A DNA stretch of 64,000 bases from the NCBI RefSeq assembly GCF_000718095.1, contig NZ_JOEI01000005.1, positions 496,001 to 560,000 of the forward strand, written 5' to 3'. The DNA comes from Streptomyces scopuliridis RB72. Its GTDB lineage: Bacteria; Actinomycetota; Actinomycetes; Streptomycetales; Streptomycetaceae. The translations under genes were made by a program, and so were the position numbers. Positions 34,819-43,490 of the stretch are shown here, one piece after another. Under the pieces are notes generated by a model, which worked only from the letters and a program-made list of their open reading frames with translations, did no database searches and was not told the DNA's origin. Every line of letters starts with the position of its first letter. Within the stretch, counting starts at the first letter, position 1.

Positions 34819-34845
34819 TTGCTGGGGGCCGGTCATACGTATAAC
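34819..34845 (+). promoter_or_regulatory. Possible leaderless promoter of the VOC gene
   Basis: TATAAC at 34840-34845 lies 9 bases before the ATG, with TTGCTG at 34819-34824 as a -35 at 15-base spacing. A TACGT-ATA-ACGTA palindrome (34836-34848) overlaps the -10, so a repressor could act here. No ribosome site precedes the ATG, which fits a leaderless message. Confidence 0.4.
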
Positions 34846-34854
34846 GTACGCCGC

Positions 34855-35265
34855 ATGCCTTATATCGCCCTGGCCACTCTCGTCGTGGACGACTACGACA
34901 AGGCGCTCGCCTTCTATACGCGGGTCCTCGGCTTCGAGCTGATCGAGGACACCGAGCGGGGCGACGGCTCGCGCTGGGTCGTGGTCCGCCCGCGCGCTGT
35001 CAGCAGCGATTCGAGTAGTTCAGCGGGCTCCGTGGGCCTGCTGCTCGCGCGCGCCAAGGACGACGCCGAGCGCGCGAGCATCGGTGTGCAGACCGGCGGC
35101 CGGGTCGGCTTCTTCCTCCACACCGAGGACTTCGCCCGCGATCACGCCCGGATGCGCGCCGCCGGGGTCCGCTTCCTGGAGGAGCCGCGCCATGAGCCGT
35201 ACGGCTCGGTCGCCGTCTTCGAGGACCTCTACGGCAACCGCTGGGACCTGATCCAGCCCGCCTGA
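34855..35265 (+). CDS. VOC (glyoxalase/bleomycin resistance) family protein
   Basis: 136 aa with two beta-alpha-beta-beta-beta units, beginning MPYIALATLVVDDYDKALAFYTRVLGFELIEDTE and ending VAVFEDLYGNRWDLIQP with the metal-ligand-type Glu. A Ser-rich loop (SSDSSSSAGS, about 50-60) is an insertion. It may be a small-molecule lyase, dioxygenase or drug-binding protein; the substrate is unknown. A hairpin follows the stop. Confidence 0.9.
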   Translation: MPYIALATLVVDDYDKALAFYTRVLGFELIEDTERGDGSRWVVVRPRAVSSDSSSSAGSVGLLLARAKDDAERASIGVQTGGRVGFFLHTEDFARDHARMRAAGVRFLEEPRHEPYGSVAVFEDLYGNRWDLIQPA

Positions 35266-35321
35266 AAAGATCCCGGCCCGACTCCCGGCCCCGGCCGCAG
35301 CCCCGTCCGCGCGCGCCGTCG

Positions 35322-35350
35322 GGGCCGTACGGAGTCTTGCCGTACGGCCC
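35322..35350 (+). terminator. Hairpin terminator after the VOC gene
   Basis: Perfect 11-bp stem (GGGCCGTACGG at 35322-35332 with CCGTACGGCCC at 35340-35350) around a 7-base loop, 57 bases after the VOC stop. Confidence 0.7.
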
Positions 35351-35765
35351 TGACGGCCCTGCGCCTCCCGCCCGGCCCCGCCCCCTTCCAGGGGGACTTC
35401 CGCAGCAGCCATAAGCGGGATTCCTACACCCTCCAGGACGCTTTCCTCAGCACGTCCACGCTCCCGCACCGAGCCCGCGAGCGCAGGAGGGCGGCCCCCC
35501 GAACCGGGGGTTCAGCGCACCGTTCCTGGGCAGTGAGCAGGAGTGCGTCCTTGCTCACCGGCACGTCCCGAACGGTCTTGGACGCTCCCCCACAGCCTGT
35601 GCGAACCCCCGCGAACGCGGGTGTGATTCCCTGTCTCCGCCCGTGCGGGACCGGGGGTCCGTGCGCGCGAGCCCCTCGCCGGACGGTACCTTCGTGCTGC
35701 CGAACTCGACGCCGCCCGAGCCGGGTTGATGGCCGGGGCACGCAAGGAACGAAGGGGGCCGGCGC
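35351..35765. other. Gene-free stretch before the GAP1 gene
   Basis: About 415 bases without a convincing gene. It contains several small inverted repeats: a TGAGCAGGA/TCCTTGCTCA pair near 35533-35556, and a CCCGCGAACGCGGG hairpin near 35608-35621 that superficially recalls a type I-E CRISPR repeat but occurs only once. It probably holds the GAP1 promoter. Confidence 0.45.
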
Positions 35766-38141
35766 ATGAGCCTGGCGCAGCTGCACTACACCTCGGCCCC
35801 GCAGGGACCGGACGGACCCGATGGGCCCGACGGACCGGACGGACCGGGCTCCCGGTTCACTGCGGTCACCCCGGGCATACCGCGGTCGCTGCTCAACGAG
35901 GCCGAGCCGCTGCTCGGGTACGAGCCGCCGCGCGATGCCCCCGAACACCCCGGCGCCGCCGAACTCGCCGCGTTTCCCCAGGCGTTCAGCCACACCCTGC
36001 TCTCCGACGGTACGCGTCTGCTCGCCCGCGCGGTCCGTACGGGCGCGAACGGCGGCGGCCCGGCCGGCTCCCACACCCACGCCGTGCTGCTCCCGGGGGA
36101 CGCGGGCCTGCCCGGCGGAGGGCTGCCCATCTCCGCCTGGAACTCCTCGCGATGGGCCTCCGCCGCCCCAGTCGGCGGGTCCCCGGCGCAGCTGGAGGCG
36201 CTTCCCCCGTCGGGTCTCCTCGGCCGGGAGGCGCTGGTCGGATTCGCCGCCTCGCGCGGCCCCTGGCTCCCCGGCTTCCTGGCCAGTCTGCGCGAGCTGA
36301 CCGAGGAGGCGCCCGGGCCCCGGGACGCGGACCGGGCGGCGCGGATCGTCCTCGTGGAGCGGGACAGCGCCGATGTGGCGCTGTGGATCGCGCTGGCCTG
36401 CGCCGTACTGCCGCGCGACCGCGCCGACCTGCTGACCTTCACCACCTATACGCGCCGGCCGCGCGACGCCCGGCAGCGGATCGTCGGCGTACTGCCCGGG
36501 GACGCGCCGGAGCCGGACGGGTTCGACCACCGCTGCCGGGTGCACGACTGCACCGCCCCCGTACCCGCCGAGCGCACATCGACGGACATCTGGGCCGGGA
36601 TCGCCGCGCGCGTCTGGCTGGGCCGGGCCCCCGAGCTGTTCGCGGAGGCGGCGGCGCTGCCGGGCGGCGTCTTCTCCCCCGGCGCCCTGGCCGTCGTGGC
36701 GCTCTGCGCGGATCTCGCGCCGGGCCCCGACGGCCGTACGGCGGCGGCCGGCTGGGCGCAGACGCATGCGCGGGCCCTGGGCGAGGCCCGGCTGCACCGG
36801 CTCGTCGAGGCGTTCCAGGCGGGCGCAGAGGACCGGACGGCGGCCGAATTCGCCGCGCTGACACGGCTGTTCACCGCGCTCCCCGAAGACCTCGGACAGC
36901 GGCTCGCCGCCGGGCTCGCGCTCGAACTGCGCGCGGGCGTCGCGGACTCCGGACCCGGCATCACCCGGCCGGTGGAGCTGCTGCGCGTCGCCGATGTGCT
37001 CGGGGTGGACTGTACGGATCTGCTGCCCGGTCTCGCCCGCCGGCTGGCCCGCTCCCTGCTCGCCGACCCGGAGGCCGCCGACACCCCGGGGCTGCTCACC
37101 GTCCTGGAGGAGCATTTCGAGCTGCGCACCGCGCTGCTCAGCGCGCTGGACGCCCTCGCCGCCGAGGATCCGCCCGCCGCCGTCCGGCTGCTCGGCCGTA
37201 CGTCCCTGGCTCTCACGGGGGTCCAGGCCCTGCCGCATCTGCGGATGTGCGCCGGTGCGCCCTGGACACCGGCCGCCGGAGGCGGCGACGGCCTCGCGGC
37301 GCTGCATGCCGCGCTGCGCGCCTGCGGGGTTTCGCCGTTCACCGATCCGCTGGTGCTGCGGACGGCCGTACGGCTGGTGTGGGACGGCGGGGCGCCGGCC
37401 CCGGGCGAGGCGCGGCGGCTGCTCAGCGAGACGGGTTCCGACGCGCACCGCGCCGCGGGCACCTGGCGCACGCTGGTACGGGCCGCGCTCGACACCCCCG
37501 CCGGCACCGCCCCCACCGACACCGGCGTCGACGACGCGGACGCCGCCGCGCTCGCCCACGATCTGCTGCGCTGCTTCCCCGACGAGCTGGAGCCGCGCGT
37601 ACGGGGCGCCCTGCTGCTCCTGGAGTTCGCCGGCGAGATCGGCGCGGGCCGGGCCGGACCCCCGTGGACCGAGCGGGTGCTCGCGCTGCGCGCGGAGGCG
37701 GAGCCGGTGGAACCGGCCGTACTGGCCCGGGTGTTCGGGACCCTGACGCGCCGGCTGCTCTCCGAGGAGCGGCCGGAGGGCGAGCTGTACGCCCTGATCC
37801 ACTGCGGCGAGCCGGAACTGCTCACCGCGTACGCGACCGCCGCCCAGGAGGAGCGGGTACGCGACCGGCTGCGTACCGCCCCGGCCTACGCGGCCGACTG
37901 CTTCATCGCGTGGAGCTCCCTCCCCGGCGCGAACCGGGCATGGGACAGGACCCGTACCTCACTGCTCGACAAGGTGCTGCGCCCGGCCGTGCGCGCGCTC
38001 TCCGAGGAGGACACCGCCTCCGTCGAGCGCTGCCTTGAGCGGGCCGGGCTTCACCGCGCGGAGGAGTTCAGGGCCTGGAACCGCCCGGGGGCCCTCAGCC
38101 GGCTGAGCCGCCGCTTCGGCGGCCTCGGACGGCCCCGTTAG
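35766..38141 (+). CDS. GTPase-associated protein 1 (GAP1)-type large protein
   Basis: 791 aa. The N-terminus (MSLAQLHYTSAPQGPDG... FTAVTPGIPRSLLNEAEPLLGYEPPRDAPEHPG; FSHTLLSDGTRLLARAV) matches the GAP1-N2 domain as I know it. A middle domain and a helical, repeat-like C-terminal region follow (many Leu/Ala/Arg helices). In other genomes GAP1 is found with a GTPase and GAP2 in a predicted conflict system. Here neither partner is adjacent, so it is an orphan. A GPD tripeptide repeat sits at residues 15-28. No membrane segment. Confidence 0.82.
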   Translation: MSLAQLHYTSAPQGPDGPDGPDGPDGPGSRFTAVTPGIPRSLLNEAEPLLGYEPPRDAPEHPGAAELAAFPQAFSHTLLSDGTRLLARAVRTGANGGGPAGSHTHAVLLPGDAGLPGGGLPISAWNSSRWASAAPVGGSPAQLEALPPSGLLGREALVGFAASRGPWLPGFLASLRELTEEAPGPRDADRAARIVLVERDSADVALWIALACAVLPRDRADLLTFTTYTRRPRDARQRIVGVLPGDAPEPDGFDHRCRVHDCTAPVPAERTSTDIWAGIAARVWLGRAPELFAEAAALPGGVFSPGALAVVALCADLAPGPDGRTAAAGWAQTHARALGEARLHRLVEAFQAGAEDRTAAEFAALTRLFTALPEDLGQRLAAGLALELRAGVADSGPGITRPVELLRVADVLGVDCTDLLPGLARRLARSLLADPEAADTPGLLTVLEEHFELRTALLSALDALAAEDPPAAVRLLGRTSLALTGVQALPHLRMCAGAPWTPAAGGGDGLAALHAALRACGVSPFTDPLVLRTAVRLVWDGGAPAPGEARRLLSETGSDAHRAAGTWRTLVRAALDTPAGTAPTDTGVDDADAAALAHDLLRCFPDELEPRVRGALLLLEFAGEIGAGRAGPPWTERVLALRAEAEPVEPAVLARVFGTLTRRLLSEERPEGELYALIHCGEPELLTAYATAAQEERVRDRLRTAPAYAADCFIAWSSLPGANRAWDRTRTSLLDKVLRPAVRALSEEDTASVERCLERAGLHRAEEFRAWNRPGALSRLSRRFGGLGRPR

Positions 38142-38171
38142 CAGGGCCGTCCACACCGTGCCTCGGACAGG

Positions 38172-38579
38172 TCAGCTCTCGTCCGGGGCCAGCCGCAGCG
38201 AGATGCTGTTGATGCAGTACCGCTGGTCCGTCGGGGTCGGGTAGCCCTCGCCCTCGAAGACATGGCCGAGGTGCGAGCCGCAGCGTGCGCAGCGGACCTC
38301 GACCCGGACCATGCCGTGGGAGCGGTCCTCGATCAGCTCGACCGCGTCCGTGTCCTTCGGGTCGTAGAAGGACGGCCAGCCGCAGTGCGACTCGAACTTC
38401 GTGTCGGAACGGAAGAGATCGGCGCCGCACGCGCGGCAGGAGTAGACGCCGGTCGTCTTGGTGTCCGTGTATTCGCCGGTGAAGGCGGGCTCGGTGCCGG
38501 CCTTGCGGAGTACCTGGTACTCCGCGTCGGTCAGCTCCGCGCGCCACTGCTCGTCCGGCTTGTCGATGTCGTACGGCAT
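38172..38579 (-). CDS. msrB: Peptide-methionine (R)-S-oxide reductase
   Basis: 135-aa repair enzyme that reduces methionine-R-sulfoxide in proteins. Structural zinc is held by C48-x2-C51 and C97-x2-C100, the catalytic cysteine is C122 in RYCINSISL, and C66 (SHCGWPSF) is the probable resolving residue. All are present. Length is normal. It lies 44 bases downstream of murC on the same strand. Confidence 0.96.
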   Translation of the reverse strand: MPYDIDKPDEQWRAELTDAEYQVLRKAGTEPAFTGEYTDTKTTGVYSCRACGADLFRSDTKFESHCGWPSFYDPKDTDAVELIEDRSHGMVRVEVRCARCGSHLGHVFEGEGYPTPTDQRYCINSISLRLAPDES

Positions 38580-38623
38580 GCGCTCTCCTCAGTCGGTCGG
38601 ACGGGCCCGGCTGCCCGGCGGGC

Positions 38624-40027
38624 TCAGTCCCCCAGCCGGGCCAGGATGTCGGGACCGAGGTCCGTGACATCGCCCGCGCCCATGGTGAGAACGAGATCAC
38701 CGGGGCGTGCCATTCCCGCGACCGCGTCGGGGACGGCTCCCTTGTCGTGGACGGCGGTGACGGTGGCGCCCGCCTCCTCGGCCGCGTCGGTGATCAGGGC
38801 GCTGGTGACACCGGGCAGCGGGTCCTCGCGGGCCGGGTAGATGTCCAGCACCAGCGAGGCGTCGGCGAGGGCCAGGGCCTGGCCCATCTCCGTGGCCAGC
38901 TCCTGCGTACGGGAGAACAGATGCGGCTGGAACACCACCAGCAGCCGGGAGCCGGGGGCCGCCGCAGCCCGCATCGCCTCCAGGTCGGCGGTCATCTCGG
39001 TGGGGTGGTGCGCGTACGAGTCGATCACCTGCACGCCCGCGGCCTCGCCCTTGAGCTGGAGGCGGCGCTTGACCCCGGTGTACGTGCCGAGGGCCGAGGC
39101 CAGATTGTGCGCCGGGATACCGAGGGCGATACCGGCGGCGAGGGCGGCGACCGCGTTGTGGGCATAGTGCCGGCCGGGGACCGAGACGGTGAAGGTCAGG
39201 AAGCGGCCGTCGAGCAGGACGGTGACCTCGCTGGTCAGACCGCGTGCGGTGACCTTGTGGACGCGTACGTCGGCGCCCTCGGCCTCCCCGTAGGTGACGA
39301 CCTCGATCGTGCTGAGACCCCGGACCCGGGAGGCCAGCTCGACGGCGCCGGGCTGGTCGGCGGCGATCACCAGCGTGCCACCGGGGACGATCTTGCCGGT
39401 GAACGCCTCGAACGACTCGTAGATCTCGTCCATCGACGCGTAGTTCGCATGGTGGTCCAGCTCGACATTGAGGACGATCGCGACCTCGGGGTCGTACTTC
39501 TGGAAGCTGCGGTCGCTCTCGTCCGCCTCGGCGACGAAGATCTCGCCCGCGCCGTGCCGGGCGTTCGTGCCGGGCCCCGCGAGGTCGCCGCCGATGGCGT
39601 ACGAGGGGTCGAGGCCCAGTTCGGTGAGGGCGACGGCCAGCATGGAGGTCGTGGTGGTCTTGCCGTGGGTGCCCGCGACGGCGATCGCGCGCAGCCCGCC
39701 CATCAGCGAGGCCAGCGCGTCGGAGCGGTGCACGACGGGTACGGAGAGCTCGGCGGCCCGGGCCAGCTCGGGGTTGTCGGCCCGGATCGCGCTGGAGACG
39801 ACCACGCACGAGGCGTCGTCCGCGAGGTGCTCCGCGGCATGGCCGATATGCACGGTGGCCCCCAGCGCCCGCAGCGCCTCGGCGGTCTCCGACTCCTTCG
39901 CGTCACTGCCCGCGACCTTGGCGCCGCGCTGGGCGAGGATCTTGGCGATACCCGACATTCCGGCGCCGCCGATACCGATGAAGTGCGGCCGTTCCATGGC
40001 TGCGGGGATACCGGGTGCCGGTGCCAT
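38624..40027 (-). CDS. murC: UDP-N-acetylmuramate--L-alanine ligase
   Basis: 467-aa cytoplasmic Mur ligase that adds the first amino acid of the peptidoglycan stem. It has the N-terminal GIGGAGMSGIA loop (about 18-28), the ATP site GTHGKTTT (119-126), DESDRSF and HHANY in the middle domain, and YAHHPTEM in the C-terminal domain. The first 12 residues precede the usual MERPHFIGIGG start, so the true start could be ATG 39997. It is separate from a dcw cluster. msrB follows. Confidence 0.95.
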   Translation of the reverse strand: MAPAPGIPAAMERPHFIGIGGAGMSGIAKILAQRGAKVAGSDAKESETAEALRALGATVHIGHAAEHLADDASCVVVSSAIRADNPELARAAELSVPVVHRSDALASLMGGLRAIAVAGTHGKTTTTSMLAVALTELGLDPSYAIGGDLAGPGTNARHGAGEIFVAEADESDRSFQKYDPEVAIVLNVELDHHANYASMDEIYESFEAFTGKIVPGGTLVIAADQPGAVELASRVRGLSTIEVVTYGEAEGADVRVHKVTARGLTSEVTVLLDGRFLTFTVSVPGRHYAHNAVAALAAGIALGIPAHNLASALGTYTGVKRRLQLKGEAAGVQVIDSYAHHPTEMTADLEAMRAAAAPGSRLLVVFQPHLFSRTQELATEMGQALALADASLVLDIYPAREDPLPGVTSALITDAAEEAGATVTAVHDKGAVPDAVAGMARPGDLVLTMGAGDVTDLGPDILARLGD

Positions 40028-40085
40028 ACGTGTTCTCTCCCAAGGTGCAGGCGGGGTACAGCGTGCAGCTGTAGCGGACCCCAGC

Positions 40086-40556
40086 TTATTCGCTGTGCGC
40101 GAAGAGTTTGAGCACCGGTACGCCGACCTTGTGGCGCGCCCGGGACGCCCAGTCGCGGTGGAAGAACTCCTCCACGTAGTGCGGCTCGGTGAGGACGATC
40201 ACCTCATCGGCCCCGGCTTCGTCCACGACCTCCTTGAGCCGGTCGAGCGGATGCTCCTCCACGACCTGGCCGGTGGCCGCGGATCCCTGGCCGCGCAGCG
40301 CAGCCAGCGAGTGTTCGAGAGCGAGTTCGGCGGGCTGTCTGGCTTCCTCGCCCTCCGGCACCTCGTCCTCCCTGGCCGCGTCCCGCAGTTCGCCGATCGC
40401 GATGTCGTCGATGGCGCGCAGCAGCAGATCCGCCTGGTCGCCGCGCGGCTGCATGAGCACCACGAACGAGATCTCCTCGTCGCCGTGGAGGGTGGTGACG
40501 AACTCCACGTCCTCCCGCGACAGGGGCTTCTCGATCATCAATACGCTTGTGAACAC
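40086..40556 (-). CDS. Conserved small protein, sometimes mislabelled indole-3-glycerol phosphate synthase
   Basis: 156 aa, start GTG 40556 with AAGAGGGG upstream. It begins MFTSVLMIEKPLSREDVEFVTTLHGDEEISFVVLMQPRGDQADLLLRAIDD and ends DEVIVLTEPHYVEEFFHRDWASRARHKVGVPVLKLFAH. That alternation fits a universal-stress-like alpha/beta fold. I recall this family carrying a tryptophan-synthesis name in databases; none of the TrpC catalytic motifs is present, so I do not support it. Function is unknown. It is 58 bases upstream of murC on the same strand. Confidence 0.8.
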   Translation of the reverse strand: MFTSVLMIEKPLSREDVEFVTTLHGDEEISFVVLMQPRGDQADLLLRAIDDIAIGELRDAAREDEVPEGEEARQPAELALEHSLAALRGQGSAATGQVVEEHPLDRLKEVVDEAGADEVIVLTEPHYVEEFFHRDWASRARHKVGVPVLKLFAHSE

Positions 40557-40710
40557 GACAGGTGCCCCTCTTCTTCCAGGGCCGTGCGGCCCACTGCTGA
40601 AACCATCCTTCCCCGTGCCCGCACGGGGTCTGTGACAGTAAGTCTGCCCAGCGGAAGCTAACCGGAACGGCAAATTCCGCTGATTGTCAGACACGCGGGT
40701 GCCGGGTGGT

Positions 40711-41529
40711 TCAGACGCGCCGGTACCGGGTGAAGAGGAACCCGTCCTGCTCCAGCAGCGACGCCAGGGCGAACCGTTCGGGCACGGCGGGAGCCGGCCC
40801 GCCCGCGATGCGCTGCGCGTACCCCGAAGTGAGCATCGGAGACACGGTCAGACAGAGTTCGTCCAGCACCCCCGCCGCCACGAACTGTCCGAGCAGCCTC
40901 GGTCCGCCCTCGGTGAGCAGCCGGACCAGTCCGCGCTCCGCCAGGGCGTGTACGACCCGCTCCGGGTCCGCCCCGGGGCCGTCCCCGGCGATCACCACCC
41001 CCACGCCCGCCTTCTCCGCGGCGAGGATCCGCTCCGGAGGCGCCGCGGCGCCGGTGAGAATGAGCGTCGGGACGACGGGGGCGGTGAACAGCGGCAGCGA
41101 GAAGTCCAGCGCCAGACTCGCGCTGACCACGGCGATCACCGGCGCGGGCGCCTGACCGGCCGCCGCCCGGCGCGCCGCGAAGGCGTCGCGGGCGCGGGCC
41201 GGCCCGTACTCCTCCAGGCGAACCGTTTCCGCGCCCACCACCACCGCGTCGGCGAGCGCCCGCAGGGTGCCGAAGATCCGCATATCGGCGGCGGAGGAGA
41301 TGGACTGCGAACGGCCCTCGTGGTGGGCGGCGCCGTCCAGCGTGGACACCATGTTGGCGCGCAGCCAGGGCCGTGCGATGCCGCCGGTGCCGGCGGCGCG
41401 GGGGTACGCGTAGGCGTCCGCCAGCTCGTCGAGCGTCCAGTCACGGTCCGTGCCGGACACAACCGCTGAATCCCCTCCGGAAGCCGCGGCGGAGTGTGTC
41501 TGATCGGTCACAGGGAACAGGCGTCGCAT
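40711..41529 (-). CDS. RibD C-terminal-type pyrimidine reductase family protein
   Basis: 272 aa, dihydrofolate-reductase-like fold. The typical RibD-C elements are RPWLRANMVSTLDGAAHHEGRS, ADAVVVGAETVRLEEYGPAR and VRLLTEGGPRLLGQFVAAGVLDELCLTVSPML. It lacks the deaminase half of RibD. It may reduce a pyrimidine intermediate of riboflavin or F420-related metabolism; the substrate is uncertain. ATG 41529 gives the conserved start MRRLFPVTDQT; an ATG at 41553 adds 8 residues. Divergent from the ZapE-like gene. Confidence 0.88.
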   Translation of the reverse strand: MRRLFPVTDQTHSAAASGGDSAVVSGTDRDWTLDELADAYAYPRAAGTGGIARPWLRANMVSTLDGAAHHEGRSQSISSAADMRIFGTLRALADAVVVGAETVRLEEYGPARARDAFAARRAAAGQAPAPVIAVVSASLALDFSLPLFTAPVVPTLILTGAAAPPERILAAEKAGVGVVIAGDGPGADPERVVHALAERGLVRLLTEGGPRLLGQFVAAGVLDELCLTVSPMLTSGYAQRIAGGPAPAVPERFALASLLEQDGFLFTRYRRV

Positions 41530-41566
41530 GCGAAGCAGTCTGGCATGGCGCATAGAGTTACGAACT

Positions 41567-42664
41567 GTGTCGTCCTCCACCGCGGCGTCCGGCCGTCAGT
41601 CGATAACCGAAGCGGCCCCGCTCTCCCTCCGCGCACGTGAGCCACGCGTCCCCGCCGACCGGCTGGTCGCGGAGATGGTGCCGCCGCCGCGCTTCGACTC
41701 CGTACGGTTCGACACGTACGTACCCGACCCCCAGCAGCCCAGCCAGACCGAGGCGGTCTCGGTCCTGAGCACGTTCGCGGCGGGGCTGGGCGGAGCGCAT
41801 CCGGCCGGCGGCGGACACGGAAAGCGGCGCTGGTTCGCCAGAAAGCCCGCGGCGCCCACCGGTCCGCGCGGTGTCTATCTGGACGGCGGCTACGGCGTCG
41901 GCAAGACACATCTGCTGGCGTCCCTCTGGCACGCCACTCCGGCCGCGCCGGGGCAGAAAGCTTTCGGCACGTTTGTGGAGCTGACGAACCTGGTCGGCGC
42001 GCTGGGCTTCCAGGAGACCGTACGGACGCTCAGCGGGCATCGGCTGCTCTGCATCGACGAATTCGAGCTGGACGATCCGGGCGACACCGTCCTCGTCTCC
42101 ACCCTGCTCGGCAAGCTCGTCGACGCGGGAGTGGCCCTCGCCGCGACCTCGAACACCCTCCCGGGCAAGCTCGGCGAGGGCCGGTTCGCCGCCGTCGACT
42201 TCCTCCGGGAGATCCAGGGCCTGTCGGCGCGGTTCCGCCCGCTGCGCATCGACGGCGAGGACTACCGGCACCGCGGACTGCCCGCGGCTCCCGCTCCGTA
42301 CTCCGACGAACAGGTGACCAGGGCCGCGTACGCGACCGAGGGCGCCAGCCTCGACGACTTCCCCGGGCTGCTCGAACATCTCTCCCGGGTCCATCCGAGC
42401 CGGTACGGAGCGCTCACGGACGGGGTGCGGGCCGTCTGCCTCACGGATGTCGCGCCGGTGCCCGATCAGTCGACCGCGCTGCGGCTCGTCGTCCTCGCGG
42501 ACCGGCTGTACGACCGGGAGGTGCCGGTGCTCGCCTCCGGGCTCCCCTTCGACCGGCTGTTCAGCGAAGAGATGCTGAACGGCGGCTACCGGAAGAAATA
42601 CTTCCGGGCGATCTCGCGGCTGACGGCCCTGGCGCGGGACGCGAAGGGGCTGGTCGCCCAGTAG
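41567..42664 (+). CDS. zapE: AFG1/ZapE-like ATPase (cell division protein ZapE)
   Basis: 365-aa P-loop ATPase. Walker A is GGYGVGKTH (107-115), Walker B is LLCIDEFEL (about 161-168), and the arginine-finger region lies in DFLREIQGLSARF. The conserved end is DRLFSEEMLNGGYRKKYFRAISRL. In proteobacteria ZapE interacts with FtsZ under stress; the Streptomyces role is not shown. GTG 41567 has no ribosome site, but TAGAGT lies 8 bases upstream, so a leaderless transcript is likely. Confidence 0.92.
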   Translation: MSSSTAASGRQSITEAAPLSLRAREPRVPADRLVAEMVPPPRFDSVRFDTYVPDPQQPSQTEAVSVLSTFAAGLGGAHPAGGGHGKRRWFARKPAAPTGPRGVYLDGGYGVGKTHLLASLWHATPAAPGQKAFGTFVELTNLVGALGFQETVRTLSGHRLLCIDEFELDDPGDTVLVSTLLGKLVDAGVALAATSNTLPGKLGEGRFAAVDFLREIQGLSARFRPLRIDGEDYRHRGLPAAPAPYSDEQVTRAAYATEGASLDDFPGLLEHLSRVHPSRYGALTDGVRAVCLTDVAPVPDQSTALRLVVLADRLYDREVPVLASGLPFDRLFSEEMLNGGYRKKYFRAISRLTALARDAKGLVAQ

Positions 42665-42785
42665 GTTCGGTGCCGTAACTCCGTAAGTCCGTAACGCCGC
42701 TTAACCTCAAAGCCGTAACACCTCGCGTCATCACACCGCTGTACTCACACCCGTATCACCACGAACCAAGCAGAAGGGTTCCACC

Positions 42786-43211
42786 ATGGCCACCACGCGC
42801 CAGGCGCACACGGTCTGGGAGGGCAACCTCCTCCAGGGCACGGGCACCGTCACCTTCGACTCCTCCGGCATCGCCGACCAGGCAGTCTCCTGGCCCTCCC
42901 GCGCGGAGGCGGCGAACGGCAAGACCAGCCCGGAGGAGCTGATCGCCGCGGCCCACTCCAGCTGCTTCTCGATGGCGCTCTCCAACGGTCTCGCGAAGGC
43001 CGGCACGCCGCCGACCAGGCTGACCACCCAGGCCGATGTCACCTTCCAGCCCGGCACCGGCATCACCGGTATCCACCTCACCGTTCAGGGCGAGGTCCCG
43101 GGTATGGACGCCGCGGACTTCGAGAAGGCGGCCGAGGACGCCAAGGTGAACTGCCCGGTCAGCCAGGCGCTCACCGGCACGACCATCACGCTGAGCGCGT
43201 CGCTGGTCTGA
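42786..43211 (+). CDS. OsmC family peroxiredoxin
   Basis: 141 aa. The two redox cysteines are present: the first in AAAHSSCFSMALSN (C60) and the second in AKVNCPVSQALTG (C122). It reduces organic hydroperoxides. Start MATTRQAHTVWEGNLLQGTGTVTFDSSG is typical and GAAGGG lies upstream. Complete and monocistronic. A MITE-like element starts 17 bases after the stop. Confidence 0.95.
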   Translation: MATTRQAHTVWEGNLLQGTGTVTFDSSGIADQAVSWPSRAEAANGKTSPEELIAAAHSSCFSMALSNGLAKAGTPPTRLTTQADVTFQPGTGITGIHLTVQGEVPGMDAADFEKAAEDAKVNCPVSQALTGTTITLSASLV

Positions 43212-43228
43212 CGCGACACCCGAGGCTC

Positions 43229-43403
43229 GGGCGTGTTGCGAAAGTCCCGCCTGGCCCGCGACGCCCGGCACGCGCGCTCGCCGCGTTGTCGGAGTCGTCC
43301 AAGTACGTCCAGTACGAGGACGATCCTCCGCCTTGCAATCACACGCACCGGACGCCGCGAGCCCCGCCCTGCGGGCGGACGGCGCTACTTTCGCAACGCG
43401 CCC
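43229..43403. mobile_element. 175-bp MITE-like element with terminal inverted repeats
   Basis: Ends GGGCGTGTTGCGAAAGT (43229-43245) and ACTTTCGCAACGCGCCC (43387-43403) are inverted copies with one mismatch in 17. The interior contains a second hairpin around 43287-43332 (CGGAGTCGTCC...GGACGATCCTCCG) and no ORF. I recognise this as a dispersed Streptomyces element that would need a transposase in trans. No clear target duplication flanks it. Confidence 0.75.
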
Positions 43404-43490
43404 TGGTGACCCGCATGGTTCACGTGGTCACACCACACGTGCTACACACATGCGGGTCACGTCTCCTGTCCGCCAACAGGGAGTTGCCTC

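Noticed and set aside
35599..35631. A hairpin CCCGCGAACGCGGG with flanks that recall a type I-E CRISPR repeat
   Set aside because: Only one copy is present, no spacers are seen and no cas genes are near.
43417..43440. GGTTCACGTGGTCACACC before phoX as a PhoP box
   Set aside because: The GTTCAC-like units are 8 bases apart, not 11, and the second unit is poor. PhoP control is not supported by sequence alone.
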